Part shown: positions 53,978 to 63,149 of the stretch, one piece after another
Numbering within the stretch: the stretch's first letter is position 1
Layout: each line of letters opens with the position of its first letter
Origin: Rickettsia tillamookensis
GTDB taxonomy: Bacteria > Pseudomonadota > Alphaproteobacteria > Rickettsiales > Rickettsiaceae
Direction of reading: 5' to 3'
Assembly (NCBI RefSeq): GCF_016743795.2
Contig: NZ_CP060138.2
Span: 124,001-188,000, forward strand
Length of the DNA: 64,000 nt
The notes under the pieces: generated by a model
What the model saw: only the letters and a program-made list of their open reading frames with translations
Told to the model about the DNA's origin: nothing
The model's database searches: none
Translations under genes and position numbers: made by a program

Positions 53978-54660
53978 TGGAATCATTTGAAAAGTTAGAA
54001 AAGCTGCTTGGCTATAGTTTTAAAAATAAAGAGCTTTTAATAGAGGCGTTGAGTCACCCGTCTTTAAGACAGCACCACGAATATAAGGATGATAAAGATT
54101 ATGAACGATTAGAGTTTTTAGGTGATGCCGTATTAAATTTAGTAATCACAGAAATTTTATTTAGGAATTTTGCAAATTATAATGAGGGGAATTTAGCTAA
54201 AATTAGATCATATTTAGTTTGCAAAGAAACAATATGTGTGGTTGGGACCAAGCTCACTTTAAAAGATTATATAATTATGACTCATGGCGAAGAAGTAGCA
54301 GGAGGGCGTGATAATCCTAATAATATAGAAAATGCTACGGAAGCTTTAATTGCAGCTATATATCTTGATAGCAATATTGAAACAACCCATAATATTATCG
54401 GGAAATTATGGGCAGAATTTATAAAAGTTCAGAATTTAACGGATTATGACCCAAAAACTGCTTTACAAGAATGGGCTCAAGCGAGTAGCCATCACCTACC
54501 TATATACCGTCTGATAAAAAGAGAAGGAGCAGCCCATTTATCAACTTTTACGGTGCTTGTGAAAGTAAAAGATTATGAACAAACAGGCACGGGGCATTCT
54601 ATAAAAGAAGCCGAAAAAAACGCAGCAAGGAAATTATTACATAGACTTAAAAATGATTAA
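53977..54660 (+). CDS. rnc: Ribonuclease III
   Basis: 227 residues. Cuts double-stranded RNA, including rRNA precursors. The catalytic signature [15 protein letters not shown] carries Glu43 and Asp50; [16 protein letters not shown] holds the other metal ligands. A C-terminal double-stranded RNA-binding domain starts near [11 protein letters not shown]. Transcribed palindromic repeats are possible substrates. It overlaps era by 8 bases. Confidence 0.97.
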   Translation: MESFEKLEKLLGYSFKNKELLIEALSHPSLRQHHEYKDDKDYERLEFLGDAVLNLVITEILFRNFANYNEGNLAKIRSYLVCKETICVVGTKLTLKDYIIMTHGEEVAGGRDNPNNIENATEALIAAIYLDSNIETTHNIIGKLWAEFIKVQNLTDYDPKTALQEWAQASSHHLPIYRLIKREGAAHLSTFTVLVKVKDYEQTGTGHSIKEAEKNAARKLLHRLKND

Positions 54661-55540
54661 TCAAGCTCAAAAAACTATATCTGTCTGTATAATAGGGCGA
54701 CCAAATAGTGGGAAGTCGACTTTGCTAAATAGAATAATCGGTGAGAAGCTTTCAATTGTTACCCCAAAAGTTCAAACTACTAGGTCAATTATTACCGGTA
54801 TTATTACCTTAAAAGATACGCAGGTAATTTTATACGATACGCCCGGTATATTTGAGCCGAAAGGGAGCCTAGAGAAAGCAATGGTAAGATGTGCTTGGTC
54901 TAGTTTGCATAGTGCCGATATCGTTATGCTAATTATCGATAGTTTAAAACCGTTTGATGATGTAACACATAGTATTTTAGATAAGCTTCGCTCACTTAAT
55001 ATTGTTCCGATATTTTTATTGAATAAAATAGACATCGAATCAAAATATCTAGATGACATTAAAGCTTTTTTAACGAAAAATCATCCTGATAGTTTGCTTT
55101 TTCCTATATCCGCTTTATCAGGTAAAAATATTGATGGATTACTTGAATATATAACAAGTAAGGCAAAGATTTCTCCTTGGCTTTATGCAGAAGACGATAT
55201 AACGGACTTACCGATGCGTTTTATTGCGGCAGAAATCACAAGAGAGCAGTTATTTTTAAATTTACAGCAAGAACTCCCGTATAAATTAACCGTGCAAACC
55301 GAAAAATGGGAAGAACTCAAAGATAAATCCGTAAAGATTAATCAGGTTATAGTAGTTTCAAGAGAGAGCTATAAAACTATAATACTTGGTAAAAACGGCT
55401 CTAAAATCAAAGAGATAGGGGCAAAATCTCGAATGCAAATGGAGCGGTTTTTCGGCTTTCCTGTTCATTTATTTTTGTTTGTTAAGGTGCGTGAACTGTG
55501 GGAAAATAACCCGGATTTTTATCAGTATATGAAGATATAA
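54653..55540 (+). CDS. era: GTPase Era
   Basis: 295 residues, a GTPase that helps 16S rRNA maturation. G1 GRPNSGKST (14-22), G2 region [14 protein letters not shown]3 DTPG, G4 NKID, then the C-terminal KH domain ([26 protein letters not shown]). The start overlaps the rnc frame by 8 bases, so the two are translationally coupled. Confidence 0.97.
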   Translation: MINQAQKTISVCIIGRPNSGKSTLLNRIIGEKLSIVTPKVQTTRSIITGIITLKDTQVILYDTPGIFEPKGSLEKAMVRCAWSSLHSADIVMLIIDSLKPFDDVTHSILDKLRSLNIVPIFLLNKIDIESKYLDDIKAFLTKNHPDSLLFPISALSGKNIDGLLEYITSKAKISPWLYAEDDITDLPMRFIAAEITREQLFLNLQQELPYKLTVQTEKWEELKDKSVKINQVIVVSRESYKTIILGKNGSKIKEIGAKSRMQMERFFGFPVHLFLFVKVRELWENNPDFYQYMKI

Positions 55541-55550
55541 TAAATTTAAG

Positions 55551-55646
55551 CGTCATTGCGAGGAAAAACTATAAGTTTTGACGAAGCAATCTTAGGAGTC
55601 CTACTTTATGAGATTGCCACGCTCCTTTTAGTCGCTCGCAATGACG
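55551..55646. repeat. Family B palindrome between era and ruvC
   Basis: Arms cgtcattgcgagg (55551) and gctcgcaatgacg (ending 55646), inner gcaatcttag / atgagattgc. It is a short copy of 96 bases, very like the one at 16975. Confidence 0.85.
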
Positions 55647-55673
55647 ATTTTAGAAAAATAACATTAAATAATC

Positions 55674-56144
55674 ATGATAGTACTTGGGATTGATCCGGCA
55701 CTTGGAAGCCTTGGATGGGCAATAGTTGCAAGGCAATCGACAAAATTGAAATATTTAGCTAGTGGTATTATTAAAACAAATAGTAAGGATGAAATTCATC
55801 ATAGACTTGCTTTTATCAATAGCACGTTAGAAAAAGTAATATTAGAATATCAACCGAATATGGCAGCGATTGAAGAAACATTTGTTAATACTAATAGCGT
55901 GACTTCGTTAAAGCTCGGCTATGCTAGAGGGGCGATAATGTCGCTGATCGGTAGGTATAATTTGGACATGCGGGAGTTTAAGCCGAATACGGTAAAAAAA
56001 ACCGTGACCGGTTATGGGCATGCAGAGAAAGACCAAATTTTGCATATGATAAAGTTACTTCTGCCTGGAACTTCTGCTATTACCAACTCTGATGAAGCTG
56101 ACGCAGTTGCAATCGCTTATACTTGTCATGTTATGAGAGTTTAA
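55674..56144 (+). CDS. ruvC: Holliday junction endonuclease RuvC
   Basis: 156 residues, resolves Holliday junctions with RuvAB. Acidic catalytic residues are visible: Asp7 in [13 protein letters not shown], the Glu in [23 protein letters not shown], and the pair in [13 protein letters not shown]. It ends directly at the ATG of the next gene (TAA then ATG). Confidence 0.96.
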   Translation: MIVLGIDPALGSLGWAIVARQSTKLKYLASGIIKTNSKDEIHHRLAFINSTLEKVILEYQPNMAAIEETFVNTNSVTSLKLGYARGAIMSLIGRYNLDMREFKPNTVKKTVTGYGHAEKDQILHMIKLLLPGTSAITNSDEADAVAIAYTCHVMRV

Positions 56145-56840
56145 ATGAATCCGGTTATAATATTAGTTGCCCCGCAAATGGGTGAGAATATCGGTGCTAC
56201 CGCAAGAGCAATGAAGAATTTCGGCTTAAATGAGCTTAGAATCGTAACTCCAAGAGACGGCTGGCCTAATGAGCAAGCACGTAGTAATGCAGTCGGAGCG
56301 GTTAATATTATAGATAATGCAAAAGTTTATGATAGTCTTGAAGATTGTATTAAAGACCTCGAATATTTATATGCTACTACTTGCATTAAAAGGGCTATGA
56401 ATAAAGATTACGTATTTTCACAAAATTTGCCTTTAGATTATCCAAATTCTGCAAAAGTCGGGATAATGTTCGGGAGGGAAAATAACGGGCTTAGTAATGA
56501 AGAAATCTCACTTGCCAATAAGATTATCACTATTAATACAACCGAATTTAGCTCATTAAATATTGCTCAAGCGGTTATTATTATATGCTATGAATTATTT
56601 CGTAATTCTATGCCTAGAGAAGATATATACAATATTCAAAAATTAGCTACCAAAGAAGAAATAGAGCATTTCTTAACAAACTTATTTGGAAAACTCGATA
56701 AAGTCGGATTCTTTAAAGCTCCTGACAAAAAGCCTGCTATGCAGCAAAATATCACTAACATATTTACGCGTATCAATAATCTCTCTACTCCTGAAGTTCA
56801 AACGCTACAAGGCATTATAAAGTCTTTGTATACTCGATGA
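56145..56840 (+). CDS. TrmJ-like (SpoU/SPOUT family) RNA methyltransferase
   Basis: 231 residues. The start PVIILVAPQMGENIGATARAM and the knot motifs FGRENNGLSNEE and NTTEFSSLNIAQAV identify the SpoU family, closest to TrmJ/LasT (2'-O-methylation of tRNA position 32 in Enterobacteria). The substrate here is not certain. It begins immediately after ruvC. Its last codons (TAT ACT CGA TGA, residues YTR) come from a family A palindrome, exactly as in alr. Confidence 0.9.
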   Translation: MNPVIILVAPQMGENIGATARAMKNFGLNELRIVTPRDGWPNEQARSNAVGAVNIIDNAKVYDSLEDCIKDLEYLYATTCIKRAMNKDYVFSQNLPLDYPNSAKVGIMFGRENNGLSNEEISLANKIITINTTEFSSLNIAQAVIIICYELFRNSMPREDIYNIQKLATKEEIEHFLTNLFGKLDKVGFFKAPDKKPAMQQNITNIFTRINNLSTPEVQTLQGIIKSLYTR

Positions 56841-56955
56841 ACTTCAAAAATTGGCTACGTCGTCCTACAAGTACTGCGGTGCTCACGTATTAAGTATACG
56901 CTCCGCTCCTCGTCTTGTGGACTCCTTGCTCTTTTTGAAGTTGATCTTCGTATAC
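56827..56955. repeat. Family A palindrome at the 3' end of the SpoU-type gene
   Basis: gtatac at both ends (56827-56832 and 56950-56955). It is nearly identical to the copy at 19064 (gatgaacttcaaaaattggc and gaagttgatcttcg), with the same reading frame into the upstream gene. Confidence 0.9.
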
Positions 56956-56988
56956 TGCTAGGAATACATCATTCTTGATGAGAGGCAT

Positions 56989-58176
56989 TTATTTTATCAA
57001 AGGTCTAATAATTTTAGCTACTCTTTCTGCTTCATTTAAAGGTGTGTAGCTATATTCCTCCAGCATTGTTACGGACTCATCAAAGGTTCGTGCTATTTTC
57101 TGTTCTACTAACTGCTTTATAAAAATCTTATGTTTTGAGGAATTAAAGTTTGGTGGGCAGAATATATAAAGGGGCTTGCCGCTTGAAGCTGCTTCACTGC
57201 ACATTGAAATCGAGTCGACCGTAGAGATTATATATTTTGCATTGGCAAGCATAGCTATATATGGATTATAGCCTGCGTCTTCGTTCGGGTCATAAATAAT
57301 TGTAGAAGACGGCATATTATTTTTAATAATTGATTTTACGGCTTGTGGTGTACGTCTGCTGAAACTAATGAAAAACGGTATTTGTTGATTAGTATATATT
57401 TTATTTAATAATGAAGAAAATAAATTTGCTTCATTTTCATTGAAATTAAATTTTTTATTATTTCCGCCGATTATCACTGCAATAAATTGTTTAAGATTAG
57501 GATAATGGTTTTGTAGTTCCAAGTTCGCCGCGGCGAACTTTTCGGTTACGTTATTGATAGCCCCATTGATGGGGATGATGTTTTTGTTCTTGGTGTCATC
57601 CCGTGGCTTGTCCACGGTATCCAGTAAATCAATAAACAATCTGGATCCCGTGGACAAGCCACGGGATGACAAGCGACGGCAATCATGATAAGGCAGAATA
57701 ACGGCATCAAATGAATTATAAGGCAAAGAGGGCTGCATTATTTGTATTAACGTAACATTTTTGAATTTCTTTTTTAAATAAAATGCTAGTACTGCCGTTC
57801 TTCTCCCGGCAGTTATTATTATGTTGGGAAGTGGTTTTGCTATGATATCCTGCAATAACTCACTTTTTATATGAATAGGATAATATTTTAGTAAAAAATT
57901 CGGTAGCTTAGCTAAGCAATTATATTGCAATTTAATTATCGTATATTCTTTTGTTAATTTTTCTGCGAGTGCAATAGCCTGATGCGTGTTTCCTGTTCTA
58001 TCATCTGCCAATACGTATATACTCGTTGAACTTGAAAAATTGGCTACGTCGTCTTTGTAAGACCTCGGATGCTCACGTATTACTATACGCTCCGCTCCTC
58101 GGCTTACAGACTCCTTGCTCTTTTCCAAGTTGAACTTCGTATCACAACTCTTCATTTCATAGGAGTATATTCTCAT
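56989..58176 (-). CDS. ELM1-family (DUF1022) protein with two in-frame palindrome inserts
   Basis: 395 residues of the mitochondrial fission ELM1/DUF1022 family, which resembles GT-B glycosyltransferases. Family segments are VLADDRTGNTHQAIALAEKL, ITAGRRTAVLAF, FIAVIIGGNNKKF, FFISFSRRTP and ISTVDSISMCSEAASSGKPLYIF. Two stretches are foreign. Residues about 5-53 are the translation of a family A element ([15 protein letters not shown]... KDDVANF), placed just after MRIY. Residues about 168-195 are a family D element (RRLSSRGLSTGSRLFIDL...DKPRDDT). Removing both gives a normal-length protein. The start overlaps mrp by 4 bases. Biochemical function is unknown. Confidence 0.88.
   Translation of the reverse strand: MRIYSYEMKSCDTKFNLEKSKESVSRGAERIVIREHPRSYKDDVANFSSSTSIYVLADDRTGNTHQAIALAEKLTKEYTIIKLQYNCLAKLPNFLLKYYPIHIKSELLQDIIAKPLPNIIITAGRRTAVLAFYLKKKFKNVTLIQIMQPSLPYNSFDAVILPYHDCRRLSSRGLSTGSRLFIDLLDTVDKPRDDTKNKNIIPINGAINNVTEKFAAANLELQNHYPNLKQFIAVIIGGNNKKFNFNENEANLFSSLLNKIYTNQQIPFFISFSRRTPQAVKSIIKNNMPSSTIIYDPNEDAGYNPYIAMLANAKYIISTVDSISMCSEAASSGKPLYIFCPPNFNSSKHKIFIKQLVEQKIARTFDESVTMLEEYSYTPLNEAERVAKIIRPLIK
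57594..57671. repeat. Family D palindrome inside the ELM1-family gene
   Basis: Arms tgtcatcccgtggcttgtcc (57594) and ggatcccgtggacaagccacgg (to 57671). It has a shorter interior (78 bases, a multiple of three) than intergenic copies, and an open frame on the coding strand. Confidence 0.9.
58015..58143. repeat. Family A palindrome at the start of the ELM1-family gene
   Basis: From gtatatac (58015) through cgttgaacttgaaaaattgg to ccaagttgaacttcgta (58143). It is read in frame on the minus strand. The bases coding IY occur on both sides (ATATAC in MRIY and ATATAC in SIYVL), which could be a short target duplication. Confidence 0.88.
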
Positions 58177-59132
58177 GATAAATATTCTTTTAAAGGTAAT
58201 GTTAATAAGTTTGTTATAGGTAGTGATTTATCACAAGCATCGGCTATTTTCGGCATAATCGGAATTTGAGCGATTAGAGGAATATTATATTTTTGCGATA
58301 AATGCCCGCCGCTGTTATTTTTAAGCATATAACTCATATTCTCAATTATCCCCAAAATAGGTAAATTTAGTTTTTGATATAAATCTATGGAACGCACTAC
58401 ATCTATCTCCGATATTTTTTGCGGTGCAGTTACGATTATTACGCCGTCTAAATGATAATTCTCTAAAAGGCTTAAATGAATATCACCTGTCCCCGGCGGC
58501 ATATCGATAATTAAATAATCTAAATTATCCCATTTTGTTACCGATAATAATTGATAAATAGTCTTACTCGCCATAGGACCGCGCCAAATAATTGCCGAAT
58601 GGTCTTTAATAAAAAAACCTATAGACATAATCTGAGTATTTCTAGTCGTTATCGGTATTATTCGTCCATCTGTTGTTTTCGGCACTTCGTTAATGCCGAA
58701 TATATGCGGAATTGACGGACCGTAAATATCGGCATCTACTATTCCTACTTGGTAATTTTCTAGGCTCAATTGCTGAGCAATAAGAGCCGATATTGTAGAT
58801 TTTCCGACTCCGCCTTTGCCTGAGGCTACTAAGATAATTTTTTTTACGTTTTCTACAAAATGTTTTGGTTTTTGAGCTTTTTTCTCCATCGGTTTACTTT
58901 CGGTGAAAACAATTGTTATTTTATTTATTTCCGAAATCTCATTAAGTTTATCAATTGCTTTAGCTTTTATTTCTTCGGCTTCTAACTTGTTTTTACCTGA
59001 TATATCTATGGAAAAACCTATATTATTACCCTTAATTATAATATCCGATATAACTTTATTTAAAAAAGTACCGTCTTTAAATATAATATGCTGAAGTTTA
59101 TCAATAATTTGCTTTTGGTGTAAATCCGCCAT
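58173..59132 (-). CDS. mrp: Mrp/NBP35-family iron-sulphur cluster carrier ATPase
   Basis: 319 residues. An N-terminal MIP18-like domain (about 1-80) precedes a P-loop ATPase with the deviant Walker A SGKGGVGKST, the switch VDADIYGPSIPHIFG and DYLIIDMPPGTGD. Members carry iron-sulphur clusters to apoproteins. The CxxC pair that binds the bridging cluster in most Mrp proteins is not seen near ENMSYMLKNNSGGHL, where many family members have Cys residues. Some members lack it, and this may affect cluster binding. Confidence 0.92.
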   Translation of the reverse strand: MADLHQKQIIDKLQHIIFKDGTFLNKVISDIIIKGNNIGFSIDISGKNKLEAEEIKAKAIDKLNEISEINKITIVFTESKPMEKKAQKPKHFVENVKKIILVASGKGGVGKSTISALIAQQLSLENYQVGIVDADIYGPSIPHIFGINEVPKTTDGRIIPITTRNTQIMSIGFFIKDHSAIIWRGPMASKTIYQLLSVTKWDNLDYLIIDMPPGTGDIHLSLLENYHLDGVIIVTAPQKISEIDVVRSIDLYQKLNLPILGIIENMSYMLKNNSGGHLSQKYNIPLIAQIPIMPKIADACDKSLPITNLLTLPLKEYLS

Positions 59133-59170
59133 AATTAAATTTCCTTTTTGAGGCTGTTTAAGTTCGTAAC

Positions 59171-59199
59171 TTGACGTTATATGCTATAATATATATAAT
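59171..59199 (+). promoter_or_regulatory. Sigma-70 promoter for hflK
   Basis: TTGACG (59171-59176), 17 bases, TATAAT (59194-59199), 32 bases upstream of the hflK ATG. A second TATAAT at 59185 is too close to the -35. It serves the divergent region between mrp and hflK. Confidence 0.72.
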
Positions 59200-59231
59200 C
59201 ACTTAATCCTTAAAATAATATAAAAAAGCAA

Positions 59232-60269
59232 ATGCTTAGTAAAAAATATAGCTCGATTTTAAAAAAATCCCCATGGAAAGATTTTGATTCTGATAAAGAA
59301 GATAACATATTCACAAGACCGCGTAAAAATCAATTTAATTTTGATAAATTTCAATTCCAGTTTAATTTTAATAGCAAAACAATAATTTTAGCTGTTGTTG
59401 CAGTGATTGCTTTATGGTTTGCTTCGGGTATTTATGAAATAAAAGAAGGTGAAGAAGCGGCAGTAATAAGATTTGGGCGTTTTGTGCGTAAGGGCTATCC
59501 CGGGCTTAATTATCATTTACCGACTCCTTTTGAAAAGATAATAGTTGAGAAAGTTAAACAATCACGGCGAATTGAGATTGGTTATCGTACAAATAGCTCG
59601 GCACGTAGCGGTGGCGATAATACTAAAAATATTGCCGGTGAAAGTATAATGCTTACCGGTGATGAAAATATCGTTGCTTTAAATTGCGACGTAATGTGGC
59701 ATATTAATAACCTCGAAGATTTTATTTTTAACGTACAAAGACCTGAAGAAACAGTAAAAGCAACGGTAGAAAGTGCTGTTAGAGAAGTAATAGGCAATAC
59801 TCCTATTTCGTGGGTATTATCCGATCAAAAGCAGGAAATTACTTATAAAATAGAAAAATTAGCACAAAAGATACTGGATAGTTATAATGCCGGGGTGATG
59901 ATTGAGAAAGTGCAATTATTGAAAGCTGAACCGCCTGCGGAAGTGATAGACGCTTATAGAGACGTGCAAACTTCAAAAGCAGATAAAGAGAAAGAAATAA
60001 ATCAAGCTCAAGCCTATAATAATAAAATTTTGCCGGAAGCTAGAGGAGCGGCTGCAAAGATTATACAAGAAGCAGAAGGTTATAAAGAAGAAGTTATATC
60101 AAAAGCAGAAGGTGATAGCCAAAGATTTAATGCCATTTATAAACAATATACTATAGGTAGGCAAGTAACTAGAGATAGGTTATATTTAGAGGTAGTCGAA
60201 GAGATATTAAGTGGTTCAAATAAAACGATTATTAATAATGCACTACTACCGCATATGGCTATAAAATAG
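59232..60269 (+). CDS. hflK: HflK, membrane protease modulator
   Basis: 345 residues of the SPFH/band-7 family. With HflC it encloses and regulates the FtsH protease in the inner membrane. It has a short cytoplasmic N-terminus, one membrane segment (about 52-68), then GIYEIKEGEEAAVIRFGRF, PGLNYHLPTPFEKI and the long Ala/Glu/Lys coiled coil (DKEKEINQAQAYNNKILPEA). It is followed by hflC after a family A palindrome that begins one base after its stop. Confidence 0.96.
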   Translation: MLSKKYSSILKKSPWKDFDSDKEDNIFTRPRKNQFNFDKFQFQFNFNSKTIILAVVAVIALWFASGIYEIKEGEEAAVIRFGRFVRKGYPGLNYHLPTPFEKIIVEKVKQSRRIEIGYRTNSSARSGGDNTKNIAGESIMLTGDENIVALNCDVMWHINNLEDFIFNVQRPEETVKATVESAVREVIGNTPISWVLSDQKQEITYKIEKLAQKILDSYNAGVMIEKVQLLKAEPPAEVIDAYRDVQTSKADKEKEINQAQAYNNKILPEARGAAAKIIQEAEGYKEEVISKAEGDSQRFNAIYKQYTIGRQVTRDRLYLEVVEEILSGSNKTIINNALLPHMAIK

Positions 60270-60399
60270 GTATACTAAGATAGAACTTCAAAAATTGGCT
60301 ACGTCGTTCTACAAGTTCTGCGGTACTCACGTATTAAGTATACGCTGCGTTCCTCGACTTGTGAACTCCTTGCTCTTTTTGAAGTTGATCTTCGTATAC
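60270..60399. repeat. Family A palindrome between hflK and hflC
   Basis: gtatac at 60270-60275 and 60394-60399, arms gaacttcaaaaattggc / ctttttgaagttgatc. It starts directly after the hflK TAG. The pair hflK-hflC is normally back to back, so this is a later insertion. Confidence 0.9.
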
Positions 60400-60455
60400 C
60401 AAGAGTCCTACTCTTCATTTTATCGGAATGACATTTAAACAACAAGGAATATTAA

Positions 60456-61316
60456 ATGCAACAAAAGATTTATTATATAATTTTTACAATTGTTTTCGGG
60501 CTGATACTGATTTTTAGCTCCTTATTTTCAGTTGACCAACGCCAGTCTGCTGTAGTATTCCAGTTTGGTGAAGCAGTTAGAACTATAGAAAATCCAGGGC
60601 TGAATATTAAAATTCCGTTTATTCAAAATGTTGAATTTTTTGATAAGCGTCTTTTAGATGTTGAGGTTGAGGCAAAAGAACTAACGGCTGCTGATGGTAA
60701 ACGAGTTATTGTCGATGCTTATGCTAAATTCCAAATCAATAATCCCGTAATGTTTTATAAAACGGTACATGATTATCAAGGTGTGAAAATTAGGCTGACT
60801 CGTAATCTTGAATCGTCAATGCGTAAAGTGATAGGTAAAATTTCGCTAAGTAGTCTTTTAAGTCAAGAGCGTAGTAATGTAATGCTAAATATCTTAAATC
60901 AAGTAGACGGAGAAGCTAAAAGCTTTGGAATTGACGTTGTAGATGTTAGAATTTTAAGAGCAGACTTACCGAAAGAAAATAGTGCGGCTATTTATCGCCG
61001 TATGCAAACGGCACGTGAAAAAGAAGCAACCCAAATTAGAGCAGAAGGACAGGAAGAAAGCGTGCGTATTCGTTCAAAAGCAGATAAAGAAAGTAAAATA
61101 ATACTTGCTAAAGCTTATCGAGATGCACAAATTATCAAAGGTGACGGCGATGAGAAAGCAGCAAAAATATATAATTCTGCTTATTCCGTCGATCCGGAAT
61201 TTTATAAATTTTATAGATCACTTTTAGTATATAAAAATTCTTTAAAGAAAGAAGATACTAATTTTGTGATTTCACCTGAGGCTGAAGTTTTAAAATACCT
61301 TAATTTAACTAAGTAG
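60456..61316 (+). CDS. hflC: HflC, membrane protease modulator
   Basis: 286 residues of the SPFH family, partner of HflK. An N-terminal membrane segment (5-22) is followed by SVDQRQSAVVFQFGEAVRTI, PGLNIKIPFIQNVEFFDKR, the DVVDVRILRADLPKENSAAIYRRMQTAREKEA signature and a C-terminal FYKFYRSLLVYKNSL. AAGGA lies before the ATG. The last base of its TAG stop is the first base of the next family A palindrome. Confidence 0.96.
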   Translation: MQQKIYYIIFTIVFGLILIFSSLFSVDQRQSAVVFQFGEAVRTIENPGLNIKIPFIQNVEFFDKRLLDVEVEAKELTAADGKRVIVDAYAKFQINNPVMFYKTVHDYQGVKIRLTRNLESSMRKVIGKISLSSLLSQERSNVMLNILNQVDGEAKSFGIDVVDVRILRADLPKENSAAIYRRMQTAREKEATQIRAEGQEESVRIRSKADKESKIILAKAYRDAQIIKGDGDEKAAKIYNSAYSVDPEFYKFYRSLLVYKNSLKKEDTNFVISPEAEVLKYLNLTK

Positions 61317-61440
61317 TATACTTGTTTATTTGAAAAATTGGCTATGTTGTCTTTTGCTGATAATCCTCACGTACTAGTATGTACGCTGCGGTTATCAGCT
61401 TCAAGACGGCTTGTTCTTTTCCAAATAAAACTTCGTCTAC
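61316..61440. repeat. Family A palindrome (diverged) between hflC and the DegP-type gene
   Basis: gtatac (61316-61321) and gtctac (61435-61440), arms ttatttgaaaaattggc / cttttccaaataaaac, centre cgtactagtatgtacg. The frame of the next gene is open through it from a TTG at 61338, but I see it as leader DNA. Confidence 0.82.
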
Positions 61441-61466
61441 TTATTGTTTATTTTACTTTGGAGTAT

Positions 61467-63008
61467 ATGATTAATTTAAAAATATTTCTTGTTATAATAG
61501 TTTTAATATCAAGTAACGTTGTTCTAGCAAAAGAAAATAGTAAATCTTTAAAAGTAGCGGATCAAGAAGAGGATGAATTTACTGCAATAAATTCTGCTCC
61601 TTTAAAAGTAAGTGAAGCTGCCCGTTATAGCTTTGCCGATATAGTTGAGCCGTTAATTCCTGCAGTTGTTAACATTTCGACAATAGAATATGTTAATAGT
61701 AAGTCGGAAAACGCTGAGAAAGATCCGCTGCAAGAAAAAAAGCCTTTAGACTTCATTAATGATTTTTTAGAAAAGCTTAATATACCGCTGAATTTGGAAG
61801 AGGTCGATCAAACTCCTAAAAGCGTTCCGCTTGGTTCAGGGTTTATTATTGAGCCTAACGGTTTAATAGTGACAAACTATCATGTAATTGCAAATGTTGA
61901 TAAAATTAATATAAAACTTGCAGATAATACCGAATTATCTGCTAAATTAATAGGTAGCGATACAAAAACCGATTTAGCTCTCTTAAAAATAGATAGTGAG
62001 GAACCGTTACCGTTTGTTGAGTTTGGAGATTCAAATGATGCAAGAGTAGGAGACTGGGTTATTGCAATCGGTAATCCGTTCGGTAATCTAGGGGGTACGG
62101 TGACAAGTGGTATTATCTCCTCGAAAGGGCGGGATATCGATATAGATACTGATAATATAGTCGATAATTTTATTCAAACGGATGCTGCAATTAATAACGG
62201 TAATTCCGGCGGTCCTATGTTTAATTTGGATCAGAAAGTAATTGGCGTAAATACGGCAATTTTTTCACCGCTCGGTACAAATATAGGTATTGGTTTTGCT
62301 ATTCCCTCAAATACTGCAAAGCCTATAATCGAACGTCTTAAGAAAGACGGAAAAGTAAGTAGAGGACGTCTTGGAGTAACAATACAAGATTTAACCGAGG
62401 AAATTTCTGAAGGGTTAGGGCTTAAAGATACTAGGGGGGTGTTAGTAGCTAAAGTACAAGAAGACGGTCCAGGTGATAAAGCAGGAATTAAAACAGGTGA
62501 TATAATAATAGAGTTTGCAGATATACCGGTTAAAAATACTAAAAAATTGCGTGTAATTATTGCAGATGCTCCTATTGATCAGGAAGTAAAAGTAAAAATA
62601 CTTCGCGATAAAAAAGAGCTTGAATTACCTATTAAAATTACTTCAGATAATGAAGAAGTTACTAAGGATTCTACAGAAGAGACCAATAAAGAAGAAATAA
62701 CAAACAAAGAAAAAAATAATTTATCTATTACTAAAAATAATATTACTTTTAGTAATTTGACTGAAGAATTAAGACAACAATATAATATTCCGAGCAATAA
62801 AGCGGGAATAGTTATAACCAATATTGATGAAGAAGAAAGTAGTTTCAAAATTGGCGATCTGATAACCAATATTAATCAGGAAAGCATAGACAATATAAGT
62901 AAGCTAGAAGAATTATATGAAAATGCAAAAAAATTGAATAAGCAAAATATTTTGCTCTTGATTGAAAGGGACAGTGGTAATATGTTCGTGCCGTTACAAG
63001 TTATATAG
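61467..63008 (+). CDS. degP: DegP/HtrA-type periplasmic serine protease
   Basis: 513 residues from ATG 61467, chosen because it starts a signal peptide (MINLKIFLVIIVLISSNVVLA) right after GGAG. The longer open frame from TTG 61338 only translates a palindrome. The trypsin-like domain shows His139 in VTNYHVIANVD, Asp169 in TKTDLALLKI and Ser247 in NNGNSGGPMF. Two PDZ domains follow (GRLGVTIQDL... and a weaker second one from about 400), joined by an acidic Glu/Asn/Lys linker. It is a chaperone-protease for misfolded envelope proteins. Neighbouring hflKC suggests a membrane quality control cluster. Confidence 0.94.
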   Translation: MINLKIFLVIIVLISSNVVLAKENSKSLKVADQEEDEFTAINSAPLKVSEAARYSFADIVEPLIPAVVNISTIEYVNSKSENAEKDPLQEKKPLDFINDFLEKLNIPLNLEEVDQTPKSVPLGSGFIIEPNGLIVTNYHVIANVDKINIKLADNTELSAKLIGSDTKTDLALLKIDSEEPLPFVEFGDSNDARVGDWVIAIGNPFGNLGGTVTSGIISSKGRDIDIDTDNIVDNFIQTDAAINNGNSGGPMFNLDQKVIGVNTAIFSPLGTNIGIGFAIPSNTAKPIIERLKKDGKVSRGRLGVTIQDLTEEISEGLGLKDTRGVLVAKVQEDGPGDKAGIKTGDIIIEFADIPVKNTKKLRVIIADAPIDQEVKVKILRDKKELELPIKITSDNEEVTKDSTEETNKEEITNKEKNNLSITKNNITFSNLTEELRQQYNIPSNKAGIVITNIDEEESSFKIGDLITNINQESIDNISKLEELYENAKKLNKQNILLLIERDSGNMFVPLQVI

Positions 63009-63017
63009 AGTGATTAT

Positions 63018-63108
63018 CGTCATTGCAAGGAAATACGAAGTATTGACGAAGCAATCTAGTAAAAAAGTCCTGAGATTGCTTCAGCCACGTTGTGGCTTCG
63101 CAATGACG
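63018..63108. repeat. Family B palindrome (short) after the DegP-type gene
   Basis: Arms cgtcattgcaagg (63018) and ttcgcaatgacg (ending 63108), interior gaagcaatctagt / gagattgcttc. The arms have drifted compared with the other copies. Confidence 0.75.
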
Positions 63109-63149
63109 TTAAAAAGTCAAGCCATACAAAAATAATACCTAAATAATTT

